Shown here piece by piece: positions 26,273 to 35,364 of a stretch of 64,000 nucleotides of DNA. The notes under the pieces were generated by a model. That model did not search any database, had not been told where the DNA came from, and saw nothing but the letters and a program-made list of their open reading frames with translations. A program made the translations under genes and the position numbers. Position 1 is the stretch's first letter, and each line of letters starts with the position of its first letter. Source of the stretch: Streptomyces griseofuscus (GTDB lineage: Bacteria > Actinomycetota > Actinomycetes > Streptomycetales > Streptomycetaceae); assembly GCF_014673495.1 (NCBI RefSeq), contig NZ_CP051006.1, forward strand, positions 1,426,001 to 1,490,000. Direction: 5' to 3'.

Positions 26273-27715
26273 TCAGGATCCGAGGCTCGACATCCAGGCC
26301 TCGACCTCCTCCGAGCGGCGAGGGAGGGAGACGGAGAGGTTCTCGTTGCCGGATTCTGTGACGAGGATGTCGTCCTCGATGCGCACGCCGATGCCCCGGT
26401 ACTCCTCGGGCACGGTGAGGTCGTCTGCCTGGAAGTAGAGGCCCGGTTCGACGGTGAGGACCATGCCGGGCTCCAGCGTGCCCTCGACGTACATCTCGGT
26501 ACGGGCCGCGGCGCAGTCGTGGACGTCGATGCCGAGCATGTGGCCCGTGCCGTGCATCGTCCAGCGGCGCTGGAGGCCGAGTTCGAGGACCTTGTCCACC
26601 GAGAGGTCGCCCAACAGGCCCCAGGAGACGAGGTGTTCGGCGAGCACCCGCTGCGCCTCCAAGTGGTACTCGCGATACCCGGCACCGGGCCTGACCACCG
26701 CGATACCGGCCTCCTGGGCCTCGTACACCGCGTCGTAGATCTTGCGCTGGAGCGGGGTGAAGCGTCCGCTGACCGGCAGGGTGCGGGTGATGTCGGCCGT
26801 GTAGAGGTTCCTCGTCTCCACGCCGGCGTCGAGCAGCAGCAGGTCTCCCGGGCGCACCGGGCCGTCGTTGCGCACCCAGTGGATGGTGGTGGCGTGCGGG
26901 CCGGAGGCGCAGATCGAGGCGTAGCCGACGTCGTTGCCCTCGACGCGGGCGCGCAGGAAGAAGGTGCCCTCGATATAGCGCTCCGACGTGGCCTGCGCCT
27001 TGTCGAGGACCCGTACGACATCCTCGAAGCCGCGCGCCGTCGCCTCGCAGGCGAAGCGCAGGTCGGCGATCTCGAAGTCGTCCTTGATCCGGCGCATCTC
27101 GGAGAGGAACACCCGCAGTTCCTCGTCGCGTTCGGCGGTCACCTTGTCGGTGAGCGCGTCCTCGATCACCGTGTCGTGCCCGCGCAGCACCCGCACCGCT
27201 CCGGTGGTCTCGCGCAGCGCGTCCGGCAGGGGGCGGACGTCCGCGCAGGGCAGGCCGAGGAGTTGGGCGTTCTCGCCGAGGCTGTGGCGACGGCCGTCCC
27301 ACAGTTCGCCACGGGCGGAGAGCCAGAACTCCCCGTTCTCCCGGTCGGATCGGGGCAGCACATACGCGGTGGCGGTGTGGCCGCCGTCCTCGCGGGGCTC
27401 CAGGACCAGCACGCCGTTCTCGGTCTGGTCGCCGGTGAGATACGCGTAGTCGGAGGAGGGCCGGAAGCGGTAGTAGGTGTCGTTGGCCCGGACCTTGAGC
27501 CGGCCGGCCGGGATCACCAGGCGCTCCCCGGGGAAGCGGGCGGACAGCTCGGCGCGCCGGCGGGCGGTGTGGGCGGCCTGCGCTATCGGCTTCAGGTCGT
27601 CGCGCTCGGTGTCGTCCCAGCCCTCGTTCATGTTCGTGGCGAGTTCATCGCTGATCTTGCGGTCGAGGCCGTTCTTCCGCTGTTTGACTGGTGCGCCGGA
27701 CGTCCGCTCGGTCAC
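26273..27715 (-). CDS. pepP: Xaa-Pro aminopeptidase (M24B)
   Basis: 480 residues from a GTG at 27715 with GGAGG 6 nt upstream. The N-terminal domain has FRPSSDYAYLTGDQ, typical of aminopeptidase P. The C-terminal creatinase fold shows the metal ligands in LLLLDAGVETRNLYTADITRT (two Asp), HGTGHMLGIDVHD (His), TVEPGLYF (Glu) and RIEDDIL (Glu). It removes residues N-terminal to proline. Streptomyces carries housekeeping copies, so it may be core. Its place among NRPS genes, reading against them, leaves open a maturation or resistance role. Confidence 0.88.
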   Translation of the reverse strand: MTERTSGAPVKQRKNGLDRKISDELATNMNEGWDDTERDDLKPIAQAAHTARRRAELSARFPGERLVIPAGRLKVRANDTYYRFRPSSDYAYLTGDQTENGVLVLEPREDGGHTATAYVLPRSDRENGEFWLSARGELWDGRRHSLGENAQLLGLPCADVRPLPDALRETTGAVRVLRGHDTVIEDALTDKVTAERDEELRVFLSEMRRIKDDFEIADLRFACEATARGFEDVVRVLDKAQATSERYIEGTFFLRARVEGNDVGYASICASGPHATTIHWVRNDGPVRPGDLLLLDAGVETRNLYTADITRTLPVSGRFTPLQRKIYDAVYEAQEAGIAVVRPGAGYREYHLEAQRVLAEHLVSWGLLGDLSVDKVLELGLQRRWTMHGTGHMLGIDVHDCAAARTEMYVEGTLEPGMVLTVEPGLYFQADDLTVPEEYRGIGVRIEDDILVTESGNENLSVSLPRRSEEVEAWMSSLGS

Positions 27716-28054
27716 GTTTTCCTCCTGCGTCGATTCGGTCGGGACCGCCCGTTCACCTGCGGTCGACCGTCATCGTATGGGGAAATAAATCACCGTCGCA
27801 CAGGAAGTCCGGAACAGCCGGATCCGTGTCCCGGCACCGGAGTCACATTTCCCAACTCATGCCACAAATATAAGCCGTTGACACCCCGCGGTGATCACCC
27901 TACTATCACCACGGCACGGCAGCGGGCGGGGGCGCACCAGATCGGCACGGTCGGCGGGGAAGCGTTTAGTTTCCCGACATGTGGCGGAACCGAGTTTCCG
28001 ACCCGAATTTGCCAGAGCTTTCTACATGGCCTATTTCATGCCGACAGGAGTGCT
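27716..28054. other. divergent intergenic region between pepP and the building-block operon
   Basis: 339 nt, AT-richer than the flanks, without a gene. It holds the rightward promoter and palindrome listed separately and AGGAG at 28046 for the MFS gene. A GGGGAA/TTTCCC pair of arms near 27958-27975 could form a small hairpin in the leader. No clear leftward promoter for pepP was found. Confidence 0.55.
27878..27906 (+). promoter_or_regulatory. near-consensus sigma-70 (HrdB-like) promoter with operator-like palindrome
   Basis: TTGACA at 27878-27883, a 17-nt spacer, and TACTAT at 27901-27906 give a very good housekeeping promoter. The spacer carries the perfect palindrome GGTGATCACC (27890-27899), and a further ATCACC half-site lies at 27905-27910, overlapping the -10. 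A repressor bound there would block the polymerase. Predicted transcription starts about 140 nt before the MFS start at 28055. Confidence 0.65.
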
Positions 28055-29308
28055 GTGTCCGCAGCGGTTTCGGGGTCGCATTCGGGGTTCGGTTCCTATC
28101 TGAGACTGCTCCGGTTACCCGGCGCCGCGCCCCTGGCCCTGTGGGGCGTGGTCGGCCGGGCCCCGATCGCGATGCGGTCCATCAGCATTCTGATGCTGGT
28201 CTCCGCGATGACCGGCTCCATGGCCGAGGCGGGCACGGTCGCGGCCGCCATGCTGCTCGCCCAGGGCGTGGTCAGCCCGCTGCTCGGACGCACCGCCGAC
28301 CGGATCAGCCAGCGCCGGGTGCTGCTGACCGCGGGTGTCACGCATCTCGCGGGCATGACGCTGCTGCTCCTCGCGATCACGCTGAAGGCCCCGCTGGTGC
28401 TGATGATCCTGGCGGCGGTGGCCACCGGCTGCACCTCGGTGTCGTTCACCTCGTTCATGCGGGCGCGCTGGGCGGCGATGGTCGAGGCGGACGTGCTGCG
28501 CACGGCGTACGCCATGGAGTCCATTCTGGACGACACGATCTTCCTGCTCGGACCGCTCGTGGTCACCGTGCTGGCGTCGGCCGTGCACCCGGCGGCCGGC
28601 CTTGTCGCCTGCGGCCTGCTGACGCTGGCCGGGTCCGTGGCCGTCGCGCTGCACCGGCGCTCCGAGCCGGCCCCGCAGGGGTCGACGGGACGGAGCACCG
28701 AGCGCGCCATCAAGGTGCCCGGCGTATGGATCCTGATGCTCTGCTACGCCGGGATGGGCTTCCAGTTCGGCGCGGTCGACGTCACGATGATCGCGTTCGC
28801 CAAGGAGCAGCACGCGCCCGGGCTCGGCGGTGTGTTCCTGGCCCTGATCTCGGTGGGCAGCCTGATCGCGGGCGCCGTCTACGGAGCCGTCAACTGGCGT
28901 CTGTCCCAGGCCCGTCTGCTGACCGTCACATGCAGTGTGCTCACCCTGGGCGTGCTCCCCCTGGCCTTCGCCCCCTCCTCCCTCGTGATGGGTTTCCTCG
29001 CGGTCCTCGCGGGGGTGGCGATCTCGCCGGGGCTGATCGCGGGCAGCACGCTTCTCGAATCGGTCTGTCCCAAGGGCGCGTTGTCCGAGGGATTCTCGTG
29101 GCTCACCAGTGCCGGTGCCCTCAGCATCGCCACGGGTACGGCGGCGGGCGGCAGGCTGGCCGACTCCTTCGGGTCCGCGGCGGGGGCCTGGGCGGGTGTC
29201 GGCGGCGGACTCTTCGCCCTGGCGCTGGCGGTGCTGGGGCAGCCGGCGCTGCGCGGTGAGCGGCCCGCGGCGGAGCCCGCCGCGGAATGGGCGGTGCAGG
29301 AACAATGA
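28055..29308 (+). CDS. MFS transporter, first gene of the coupled building-block operon
   Basis: 417 residues from a GTG at 28055 with AGGAG 4 nt upstream. The very long open frame that precedes it is an artefact. About 12 hydrophobic helices are visible, with LGRTADRISQRRVLL as the loop 2-3 signature and a polar central loop (RRSEPAPQGSTGRSTERA). It looks like a multidrug-type exporter of the cytoplasmic membrane. It is cotranscribed with six biosynthetic genes, which suggests export of the operon's own product or intermediate. It is distinct from the MFS protein at 4691-5974. Confidence 0.8.
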   Translation: MSAAVSGSHSGFGSYLRLLRLPGAAPLALWGVVGRAPIAMRSISILMLVSAMTGSMAEAGTVAAAMLLAQGVVSPLLGRTADRISQRRVLLTAGVTHLAGMTLLLLAITLKAPLVLMILAAVATGCTSVSFTSFMRARWAAMVEADVLRTAYAMESILDDTIFLLGPLVVTVLASAVHPAAGLVACGLLTLAGSVAVALHRRSEPAPQGSTGRSTERAIKVPGVWILMLCYAGMGFQFGAVDVTMIAFAKEQHAPGLGGVFLALISVGSLIAGAVYGAVNWRLSQARLLTVTCSVLTLGVLPLAFAPSSLVMGFLAVLAGVAISPGLIAGSTLLESVCPKGALSEGFSWLTSAGALSIATGTAAGGRLADSFGSAAGAWAGVGGGLFALALAVLGQPALRGERPAAEPAAEWAVQEQ

Positions 29309-30192
29309 GCGGAGAGGGAAGAGTTGTGGACGCAAGCCAGCCTGTCCCGGCGAAGAGCGGCCTCGGCGGCCTGCCCGTACCCCGGCTGTCGTTCGACGAG
29401 TTCATGGCCTTTGGACGGGACGCCCTGATCCGTGCGGACGTCCCCGTGGTGATCACCCTGCCCGGCGGCACCGAGGGCATGGGCAAGGAGGGGGTGGCCG
29501 AGCTGCTCGGGGAGCTGCCGGTGACCCTGTTCACCGAGCCCAGCGACAAGAAGAACCCCGAACGCTGGACCACCAGGGAGATCCGGCTCGCCGAGTTCTT
29601 CGCCGACGACACGTACCAGAACGACGCGAGCACCTGGAACCGTGTCGTGTCCAACATCCGCGACCGGCCCGGTGACGTCAACCGGATCCTCGGCTTCGAC
29701 GCGGGAAGGCTGTTCGACTACCGGCGCGCCCTCAACGCGGCCAATCTGTGGATCAGCCATCGCGGGGTCTTCACCCAGAGCCACTTCGACGAGCTGGAGA
29801 ACTTCAACATCGCCCTGGAGGGCCGCAAACGGTTCGTCATGGCGCCGCCGGGCTCGCGCGCGTACTACCCGCGCTCGCTGAAGCAGGGGTTCGGCGACAA
29901 GTCACAGGTCTTCGACTTCGACGACGTGGACCCGGCGCGCTTCCCGAGGATCGCGGCCAAGCTCGCCCGGCGCCGTGAAGTCGTCCTGGAACCGGGGCAG
30001 ATGCTCTATCTGCCGCTGGGCTGGTGGCACCAGGCGGAGTCGCTGGACGCGATGAACATCAATGTGAACTTCTGGCTGCGCGACCCCAAGATCCTGCGCC
30101 GTCCGTACGTGCTCGGGGTGGCGGTCTACACCGCGGTCTTCCGCAAGCTCAAGGGCGTCTACAACTACGAACCGGCACAGGCGGCGTCATGA
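29305..30192 (+). CDS. JmjC/cupin-8-like Fe(II) oxygenase
   Basis: 295 residues from ATG 29305, overlapping the MFS stop (ATGA). A GTG at 29326 with GGAGAGG upstream is a good alternative start. The cupin core has His160 and Asp162 in SHFDELENF and His242 in LGWWHQAESL, the facial triad of 2-oxoglutarate/Fe(II) JmjC-type hydroxylases, plus GRKRFVMAPP between them. These enzymes hydroxylate amino acids or peptidyl substrates. Likely roles are beta- or gamma-hydroxylation of an amino acid before or after the aminoketone-forming step. Confidence 0.75.
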   Translation: MSGEGRVVDASQPVPAKSGLGGLPVPRLSFDEFMAFGRDALIRADVPVVITLPGGTEGMGKEGVAELLGELPVTLFTEPSDKKNPERWTTREIRLAEFFADDTYQNDASTWNRVVSNIRDRPGDVNRILGFDAGRLFDYRRALNAANLWISHRGVFTQSHFDELENFNIALEGRKRFVMAPPGSRAYYPRSLKQGFGDKSQVFDFDDVDPARFPRIAAKLARRREVVLEPGQMLYLPLGWWHQAESLDAMNINVNFWLRDPKILRRPYVLGVAVYTAVFRKLKGVYNYEPAQAAS

Positions 30193-31463
30193 CCGAGCGC
30201 ATCAGCATCACCCCCACCCACCGGTACCGCAACAACGACAAACTCATCGGCATCGGCAACGAGTTCTGGGACATGTCGGAGCGCAACGGCCTGGCCGGCC
30301 TCGTGGCCGACCTGGACTCCGGGGTGCTGCGGACCACCGCCGGACATGAATTCGTCCCGGACGGGCATGAGTTCATCAACTTCAGCTGCTGCTCCTACCT
30401 CGATCTCGACTCCCACCCGAAGGTGATCGAGGGCGGCCTCGACGCGATGCGCCGCTACGGCGTCCTGGACCACTGCATCGCGCGCAGCCGGGTGCAGATC
30501 CCCGCGATGCTGGAGCTGGAGGACTCCCTCGGCGAGCTGTTCGGCGCGCATGTGGTGTGCTCCATCGCGGCCAGCACGGCCACGTTCGGGCTGCTGCCGC
30601 TGATCGCCTCCGGCCATCTGGGCAATGGCACCCGGCCGTTGATGGTCTTCGACAAGAACGCCCATATCTCGATGTCGAACCTCAAGCCGGTCTGCGCCGA
30701 CGAGACCGAGGTCGTCACCTCGCCCCACCACGACCTGGACTTCATCGAGGACGCGTGCCGGAAGTACGCGCGGGTGGCCTACGTCTGCGACGGCAGCGAC
30801 AGCCTGGGCGGCTACGCACCGGTCAAGGAGCTGGCCGAACTCCAGGACAAGTACGGCCTGCTGGTCTACTACGACGACTCCCACTCGCTGTCGGCGTACG
30901 GCGAGCGCGGCGTCGGGTACGTGCGCACGCACAGCCCGGTGCTGGACGAGCGCACCATCGTGGTGGTCACCCTGAACAAGGCGTTCGGCACCAGCGGCGC
31001 GGCCATCGTGCTCGACGGGTACGAGAAGGAGACGCTGCGGGTCATCGAGCGTTTCGGCGGCGCACTGAACTACTCGCAGCTGCTGAACACGGCCGCGGTC
31101 GGCGCGGGCCTCGCCTCCGCCGAGATCCACCGCACGCCGGAACTGACCACGCTTCAGGACCGGTTGTACCGCAACATCGAGCTGTTCGACTCCCTGGTGC
31201 ACACCGAGCAGACCGGCAGCACCTATCCGATCCGGCTGGTGCCGATGAGCGACGAGACGGTGATCGAGGCCGGACGGCGGGTCTTCGAGGCCGGGTTCTA
31301 TGTCTCCCCGGTGTTCTTCCCGATCGTCGCGCGCGGCACGGCGGGGCTGCGGGTGATGATGCGCGCGGGCCAGACCGAGGAGCAGGTCCGGGGGCTGTGC
31401 GCGGTCCTCACCGAGGTCGGTGCCTCCCCCGCGATACCCGCGCCCGGGGAGGCGGCACGATGA
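30189..31463 (+). CDS. alpha-oxoamine synthase (BioF/KBL/SPT family)
   Basis: 424 residues of the PLP fold-type I oxoamine synthase family: FINFSCCSYLDLDSHPKV, GVLDHCIARSR, YYDDSHSLSAYGERGVG with the ring-nitrogen Asp and PLP-stacking His region, and VVTLNKAFGTSGAA with Lys264. These enzymes condense an amino acid with an acyl-CoA (or acyl-ACP) with loss of CO2 to give an alpha-aminoketone. Members in natural-product clusters make aminoketone building blocks. ATG 30189 overlaps the oxygenase stop by 4 nt. The acyl donor may come from the CoA-handling enzymes encoded downstream. Confidence 0.85.
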   Translation: MTERISITPTHRYRNNDKLIGIGNEFWDMSERNGLAGLVADLDSGVLRTTAGHEFVPDGHEFINFSCCSYLDLDSHPKVIEGGLDAMRRYGVLDHCIARSRVQIPAMLELEDSLGELFGAHVVCSIAASTATFGLLPLIASGHLGNGTRPLMVFDKNAHISMSNLKPVCADETEVVTSPHHDLDFIEDACRKYARVAYVCDGSDSLGGYAPVKELAELQDKYGLLVYYDDSHSLSAYGERGVGYVRTHSPVLDERTIVVVTLNKAFGTSGAAIVLDGYEKETLRVIERFGGALNYSQLLNTAAVGAGLASAEIHRTPELTTLQDRLYRNIELFDSLVHTEQTGSTYPIRLVPMSDETVIEAGRRVFEAGFYVSPVFFPIVARGTAGLRVMMRAGQTEEQVRGLCAVLTEVGASPAIPAPGEAAR

Positions 31464-32470
31464 CCGACGCCACCCGGGCGCTGCCGCGCAGCATCCTGTA
31501 CACGCCCGCGCTCTCCCTCGACCTGGTCGTCAAGGCATGGTCGTACGACGCCGATGTGCATCTGATCGACCTGGAGGACGCCGTGCCACCGCCCGCCAAG
31601 GCGGCGGCGCGCGAGGTGTGCCGGACGGCGCTGGAGAAGGCGCCGGCCCCGGCCAACACCGCGGTGCGGATCAATCCGCTGGGCACCCTGGACGCCGTAC
31701 GCGACCTGCTGATGCTGGCCGAGTCGCCGGTCCGCCCCGGCATCGTCGTGATGACCATGGTGGACTCGCCCGTCGAGGTACGGCTGCTGCGGGAGGTCCT
31801 CGCCACGGCCGGGGCGCACCCGGAGATCTATGTGACGCTGGAGACCCCGGCCGGCGCCCGTGCCGTGGACGCCATCGCCGAGGCCGCCGACGGGCTGATC
31901 CTCGGCTCCGCCGATCTGGCCGCGACCCTGGGCGTCGAGATCACCTGGGCCGGTCTGCTCGCCACCCGCCAGGCGATGGCCCTCGCCTGCGCGCGGTACG
32001 GCACGGCCTGTGTCGACACCGCCAACTTCCGGCTCGACGCGCCCGAGGTGCTGGCCGAGGAGATCGAGCGGGTGCGGGAGCTGGGCTTCCACGGCAAGGT
32101 GGCGGTCCATCCCGGCGAACTCGCCACGATCAACCGGGCGTTGCGTCCCGATGCGGCGGAGCTGCGCCACGCCCGCCGGGTCACCGAGGCGGTCCGCGCG
32201 GCGGACGGCGGAGTGGCCCTGCTGGACGGCGCCATGGTCGGACCGCCGTTCGCCCGCCGGGCGCGGATGACGGTGGAGCGCGGGGACGCGTGGAACGCCC
32301 GGTTCGCGCCGACGGACGCGGGGGCCCCCGGTGCGGGAGCCGCGGACGCACAGGCCACGGACTCGCGTGCGGCGGACTCGCGCGCGGCGGAGCCGATCGC
32401 GGCGGGCTCGACCGCGACGGAGCCGAGATCCGCCGATCCGCTGCCCTCGGACCCGGAGGCAGCGCGATGA
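31460..32470 (+). CDS. HpcH/HpaI-CitE-like lyase (malyl/citramalyl-CoA type)
   Basis: 336 residues. The TIM-barrel part (1-~275) has [28 protein letters not shown] with the metal Asp, VRINPLG with the CoA/oxaloacetate Arg, [10 protein letters not shown] with the metal Glu, [13 protein letters not shown] and GKVAVHPGE. This is the malyl-CoA/beta-methylmalyl-CoA lyase family, which cleaves or forms 3-hydroxyacyl-CoA using glyoxylate or a related aldehyde. The last ~45 residues are an Ala/Ser/Asp-rich low-complexity tail that is not part of the fold. Start and stop overlap both neighbours by 4 nt. It pairs logically with the MaoC hydratase at 35365. Confidence 0.8.
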   Translation: MTDATRALPRSILYTPALSLDLVVKAWSYDADVHLIDLEDAVPPPAKAAAREVCRTALEKAPAPANTAVRINPLGTLDAVRDLLMLAESPVRPGIVVMTMVDSPVEVRLLREVLATAGAHPEIYVTLETPAGARAVDAIAEAADGLILGSADLAATLGVEITWAGLLATRQAMALACARYGTACVDTANFRLDAPEVLAEEIERVRELGFHGKVAVHPGELATINRALRPDAAELRHARRVTEAVRAADGGVALLDGAMVGPPFARRARMTVERGDAWNARFAPTDAGAPGAGAADAQATDSRAADSRAAEPIAAGSTATEPRSADPLPSDPEAAR

Positions 32471-33387
32471 GCGTAACCGACGACAGAACGCCGCACACCG
32501 TGCCGGGGATCTCCGTCGCCGTGATCGGCACCGGCTCCATCGGACAGGACCTGGTCTCCAAGATCCGTCGTTCGGCCGTGCTGGACTGCGCGCTGGTGGC
32601 GGGGCGCGATCCGGAGTCGGCCGGGATGCGGCGCGCCGCCGGGCTCGGCTGTCCGACCAGCGCGGACGGGATCGGCGCGATCCTCGCCGCGCCCCGGCCC
32701 TTCGACGTGGTCTTCGACGCCACCAACGCACGGGCGCACGCCGAACACCGGCGGCTGCTGCGGTCGTTCGACACACTGCTGATCGATCTGACGCCGAGCA
32801 AGATCGGGCAGATGGTGGTGCCGACCGTGACCGGTGTGCACGCGCCGCCCGAGGGCGACGTCAGCCTGATCAGCTGCGGCGGCCAGGCGTCGGTCCCGGT
32901 CGCGCACGCCCTCGCCGAACGGTTCGACGTGCGCTATTTCGAGGTCGTCTCGACCGTCGCCTCCAGCGTCGCGGGCCGGGCGACCCGGCTCAACCTGGAC
33001 GAGTACGTGGCGACGACCCAGCAGGCGCTGACCGCGTTCACCGGCGTGGGCGACACCAAGGCGATCCTCAACATCAGCCCGGCGGCGCCGCCCGCGACCT
33101 TCCGTACCACGGTGCACGCGCTGGCGCCCGGGGCCGACCCCGGCACGGTACGGGCCGTGGTGGACGAAGCGGCCGCGCGGGTACGGGAGTTCGCGCCCGG
33201 CTACCGGGTCCGGGGCTGCGAGGTGCGCGGCGAGCTGATCGTCGCCACCCTCGAAGTGATGGCCGACAGCGAGGTGTTGCCCGCCTACGCGGGAAACCTG
33301 GACCTCATCGACGCGGCCGCGGTCCTGGTCGCCGAGCAGCACGCGGTCCGGCTCGCCCCGGCCGCCCGGCGGGGGGTGAGCCGGTGA
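32467..33387 (+). CDS. acylating aldehyde dehydrogenase (MhpF/DmpF/NikA-like)
   Basis: 306 residues. The Rossmann motif [17 protein letters not shown] is near the N-terminus. [15 protein letters not shown] carries the catalytic Cys, and [21 protein letters not shown] matches the family. The enzyme interconverts an aldehyde and its acyl-CoA with NAD(H). It is normally complexed with the 4-hydroxy-2-oxovalerate aldolase encoded by the next gene, whose GTG start overlaps its stop. In nikkomycin biosynthesis NikA/NikB are proposed to run this pair backward, from acyl-CoA to aldehyde to aldol product. A similar biosynthetic direction is plausible here. Confidence 0.87.
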   Translation: MSVTDDRTPHTVPGISVAVIGTGSIGQDLVSKIRRSAVLDCALVAGRDPESAGMRRAAGLGCPTSADGIGAILAAPRPFDVVFDATNARAHAEHRRLLRSFDTLLIDLTPSKIGQMVVPTVTGVHAPPEGDVSLISCGGQASVPVAHALAERFDVRYFEVVSTVASSVAGRATRLNLDEYVATTQQALTAFTGVGDTKAILNISPAAPPATFRTTVHALAPGADPGTVRAVVDEAAARVREFAPGYRVRGCEVRGELIVATLEVMADSEVLPAYAGNLDLIDAAAVLVAEQHAVRLAPAARRGVSR

Positions 33388-34394
33388 CCGCGGTGGTGAT
33401 CCATGACCCCACCTTGCGCGACGGCCAGCACGCGGTGCGCCATCAACTCGGCATGGAGGCGCTGCGCGGCTACGCGGCCGCCGCCGACGCCGCGGGGATC
33501 CCGGTGGTGGAGGTGGGGCACGGCAATGGGCTCGGCGCCTCCTCCCTCCAGGTCGGCCGCGCCGCCGTACCCGACGATCTGATGCTGGCCACGGTGCGCG
33601 AGGCCCTCCAGCACAGCCGGATGGGGGTGTTCCTGCTGCCCGGCTGGGGCACCTCCGACGATCTGCGCAGGGCCCTGAAGCAGGGTGCCGACGTGGTGCG
33701 GATCGGTGTGCACTGCACCGAAAGCTCCCTGGCCGAGCGCCACTTGGGTTTTCTCGCGGAGCAGGGTGCCGAGGCGCACTGCGTGCTGATGATGAGCCAT
33801 ATGGCCTCTCCGGACGAGCTCGCCGAGCACGCGGCCCGCGCCGTCGGCCACGGGGCGCGCGCGGTCGGCATCATGGACTCCGCAGGGCACTTCCTGCCGG
33901 ACGACGTCAGCGAGCGGATCGGCGCGATCCGGGCCGCCGTCGAGGTACCGGTGATCTTCCACGGGCACGACAACCTCGGCATGGCCGTGGCGAACTCGGT
34001 CGCGGCCGCCCGGGCGGGCGCGGGGATCATCGACGGCTGTGCGCGCGGCTTCGGCGCGGGCGCGGGCAACACCCAACTCGAAGTGCTGGTGCCGGTGTTG
34101 GAGCGCACCGGGTTCACCACCGGTATCGACCTGTACGCGCTGCTGGACGCCGCCGAGTTCGCCGAGCGCGCCCTGATGCCGGCGCCCCCCGTGACCGATT
34201 CGCTGAGCATCGTCAGCGGACTCGCCGGGGTCTTCTCCGGGTTCAAGCACCAGGTCCTCGAACAGGCCCGGGGGGCGGGCGTCGATCCCCGGGACGTGTT
34301 CTTCGAGCTCGGCAGACGGCAGGCCATCGCCGGGCAGGAGGACCTGATCGGGGACGTGGTCGCGGAGCTGAGCGCGCGGGGGCCGGTCGCATGA
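33384..34394 (+). CDS. 4-hydroxy-2-oxovalerate-type aldolase (MhpE/DmpG/NikB-like)
   Basis: 336 residues from a GTG at 33384. It starts [19 protein letters not shown], the HMG-CoA-lyase-like TIM barrel entry with metal Asp. [39 protein letters not shown] and [14 protein letters not shown] with metal His follow, and [12 protein letters not shown] near 240. It adds an aldehyde to pyruvate or another 2-oxo acid, or the reverse. The C-terminal helices needed for the dehydrogenase complex are present. With the preceding gene it should supply a 4-hydroxy-2-oxo acid, which a transaminase could convert to an amino acid. Confidence 0.88.
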   Translation: MTAVVIHDPTLRDGQHAVRHQLGMEALRGYAAAADAAGIPVVEVGHGNGLGASSLQVGRAAVPDDLMLATVREALQHSRMGVFLLPGWGTSDDLRRALKQGADVVRIGVHCTESSLAERHLGFLAEQGAEAHCVLMMSHMASPDELAEHAARAVGHGARAVGIMDSAGHFLPDDVSERIGAIRAAVEVPVIFHGHDNLGMAVANSVAAARAGAGIIDGCARGFGAGAGNTQLEVLVPVLERTGFTTGIDLYALLDAAEFAERALMPAPPVTDSLSIVSGLAGVFSGFKHQVLEQARGAGVDPRDVFFELGRRQAIAGQEDLIGDVVAELSARGPVA

Positions 34395-35347
34395 GCGGGC
34401 CGGTGTTCATCGGGCCCGAGGGCATGGGGGGCACCGAGCGGCTGCTGCGGGTGGTAGACGCGCTCGCCGAGGCCTTCGCCGACCTGTCCGCCGGCCGTAC
34501 CTCCTCTCCCCCGCGCACCGTCGTCCCGCACGAGCGTGGCGGGGAACTGCTCGCGGCGACCTCCGTGTGGGAGCGGCACGGCGTGGGCAGCGTCAAGATC
34601 ACCACGCTGACGCCGGGCAACCCGGAGCGCGGCCTGCCGCTGATCCACGGGGTCGTCGCGGTCACCGATCTATCGACCGGTCGTATCACCGCACTGCTGG
34701 ACGGCGCCGAGCTGACCGCCGTCCGCACCGGCGCGGTCGCCGCGCTGGCCACCCGGCTGTGCGCGCCCGCGGACGCCGCCGACCTGGCCGTGCTGGGCGC
34801 CGGGGTGCAGGCGCGGGCCCTGGTGCGGGCCGTCTCGGCGGTGCGTCCGCTGCGCACGGTCCGGGTGTTCTCCCGTACCCGCGAGCGCACCGAGGAGTTC
34901 GCGCGCGAGATCCGGGACACCTCGGGCGGCGCGCTCCGGGTGACCGTGTGCGACACGGTGAAGGAGGCCGTCACCGACGCCGCCGTCATCTGTACGACGA
35001 CGTCGACCAGCGCGCGTGAACCGCTGGTCGAGGCCGGCTGGGTGGCGCCGGGCGCGCATCTCAATGTGATCGGCGGCACCCACGAGGACGCCCTGGAGGT
35101 CGATCCGGCGCTGCTCGTGGACGCGCTGGTCGTGGTGGAGGAGCGCCGGGCGGCGCGCGAGGAGGCCGGTGAGGTGCGGGCCGCGCTGGCCGGCGGGCTG
35201 ATCGGCCCGGGGGCGCTGCGCGAGCTGGGCGAGCTGGGCGGCACCGCGGGCGCGGCGGACGGCCGTACCTCGGTGTTCCGCGGGGTGGGTCTGGCCATCG
35301 AGGACACGGCCGCCGCGGCCGCCCTGTGCGCGGAGACCGCGCCATGA
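34391..35347 (+). CDS. ornithine cyclodeaminase/mu-crystallin-family reductase
   Basis: 318 residues. Family features are [20 protein letters not shown] (substrate Lys/Arg), [20 protein letters not shown], the NAD motif [17 protein letters not shown] near residue 135 and [17 protein letters not shown]. Relatives include ornithine cyclodeaminase, ketimine reductases and SbnB, which oxidatively cleaves an amino-acid adduct to diaminopropionate. It closes the operon; its ATG overlaps the aldolase stop. It could reduce a cyclic imine made by the operon, or serve diamino acid synthesis with the PLP enzyme at 51721. Sequence alone does not decide. Confidence 0.75.
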   Translation: MSGPVFIGPEGMGGTERLLRVVDALAEAFADLSAGRTSSPPRTVVPHERGGELLAATSVWERHGVGSVKITTLTPGNPERGLPLIHGVVAVTDLSTGRITALLDGAELTAVRTGAVAALATRLCAPADAADLAVLGAGVQARALVRAVSAVRPLRTVRVFSRTRERTEEFAREIRDTSGGALRVTVCDTVKEAVTDAAVICTTTSTSAREPLVEAGWVAPGAHLNVIGGTHEDALEVDPALLVDALVVVEERRAAREEAGEVRAALAGGLIGPGALRELGELGGTAGAADGRTSVFRGVGLAIEDTAAAAALCAETAP

Positions 35348-35364
35348 GGTGGGGGGCGGTGGTG

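Noticed and set aside
24851..28054. Very long plus-strand open frame (24851-29308) spanning the repeat array and running into the MFS gene
   Set aside because: It passes antisense through the clear pepP gene, and only its end (from 28055) is protein-like. The frame is open because of high GC and the three-fold repeat period. Only the MFS part is annotated.
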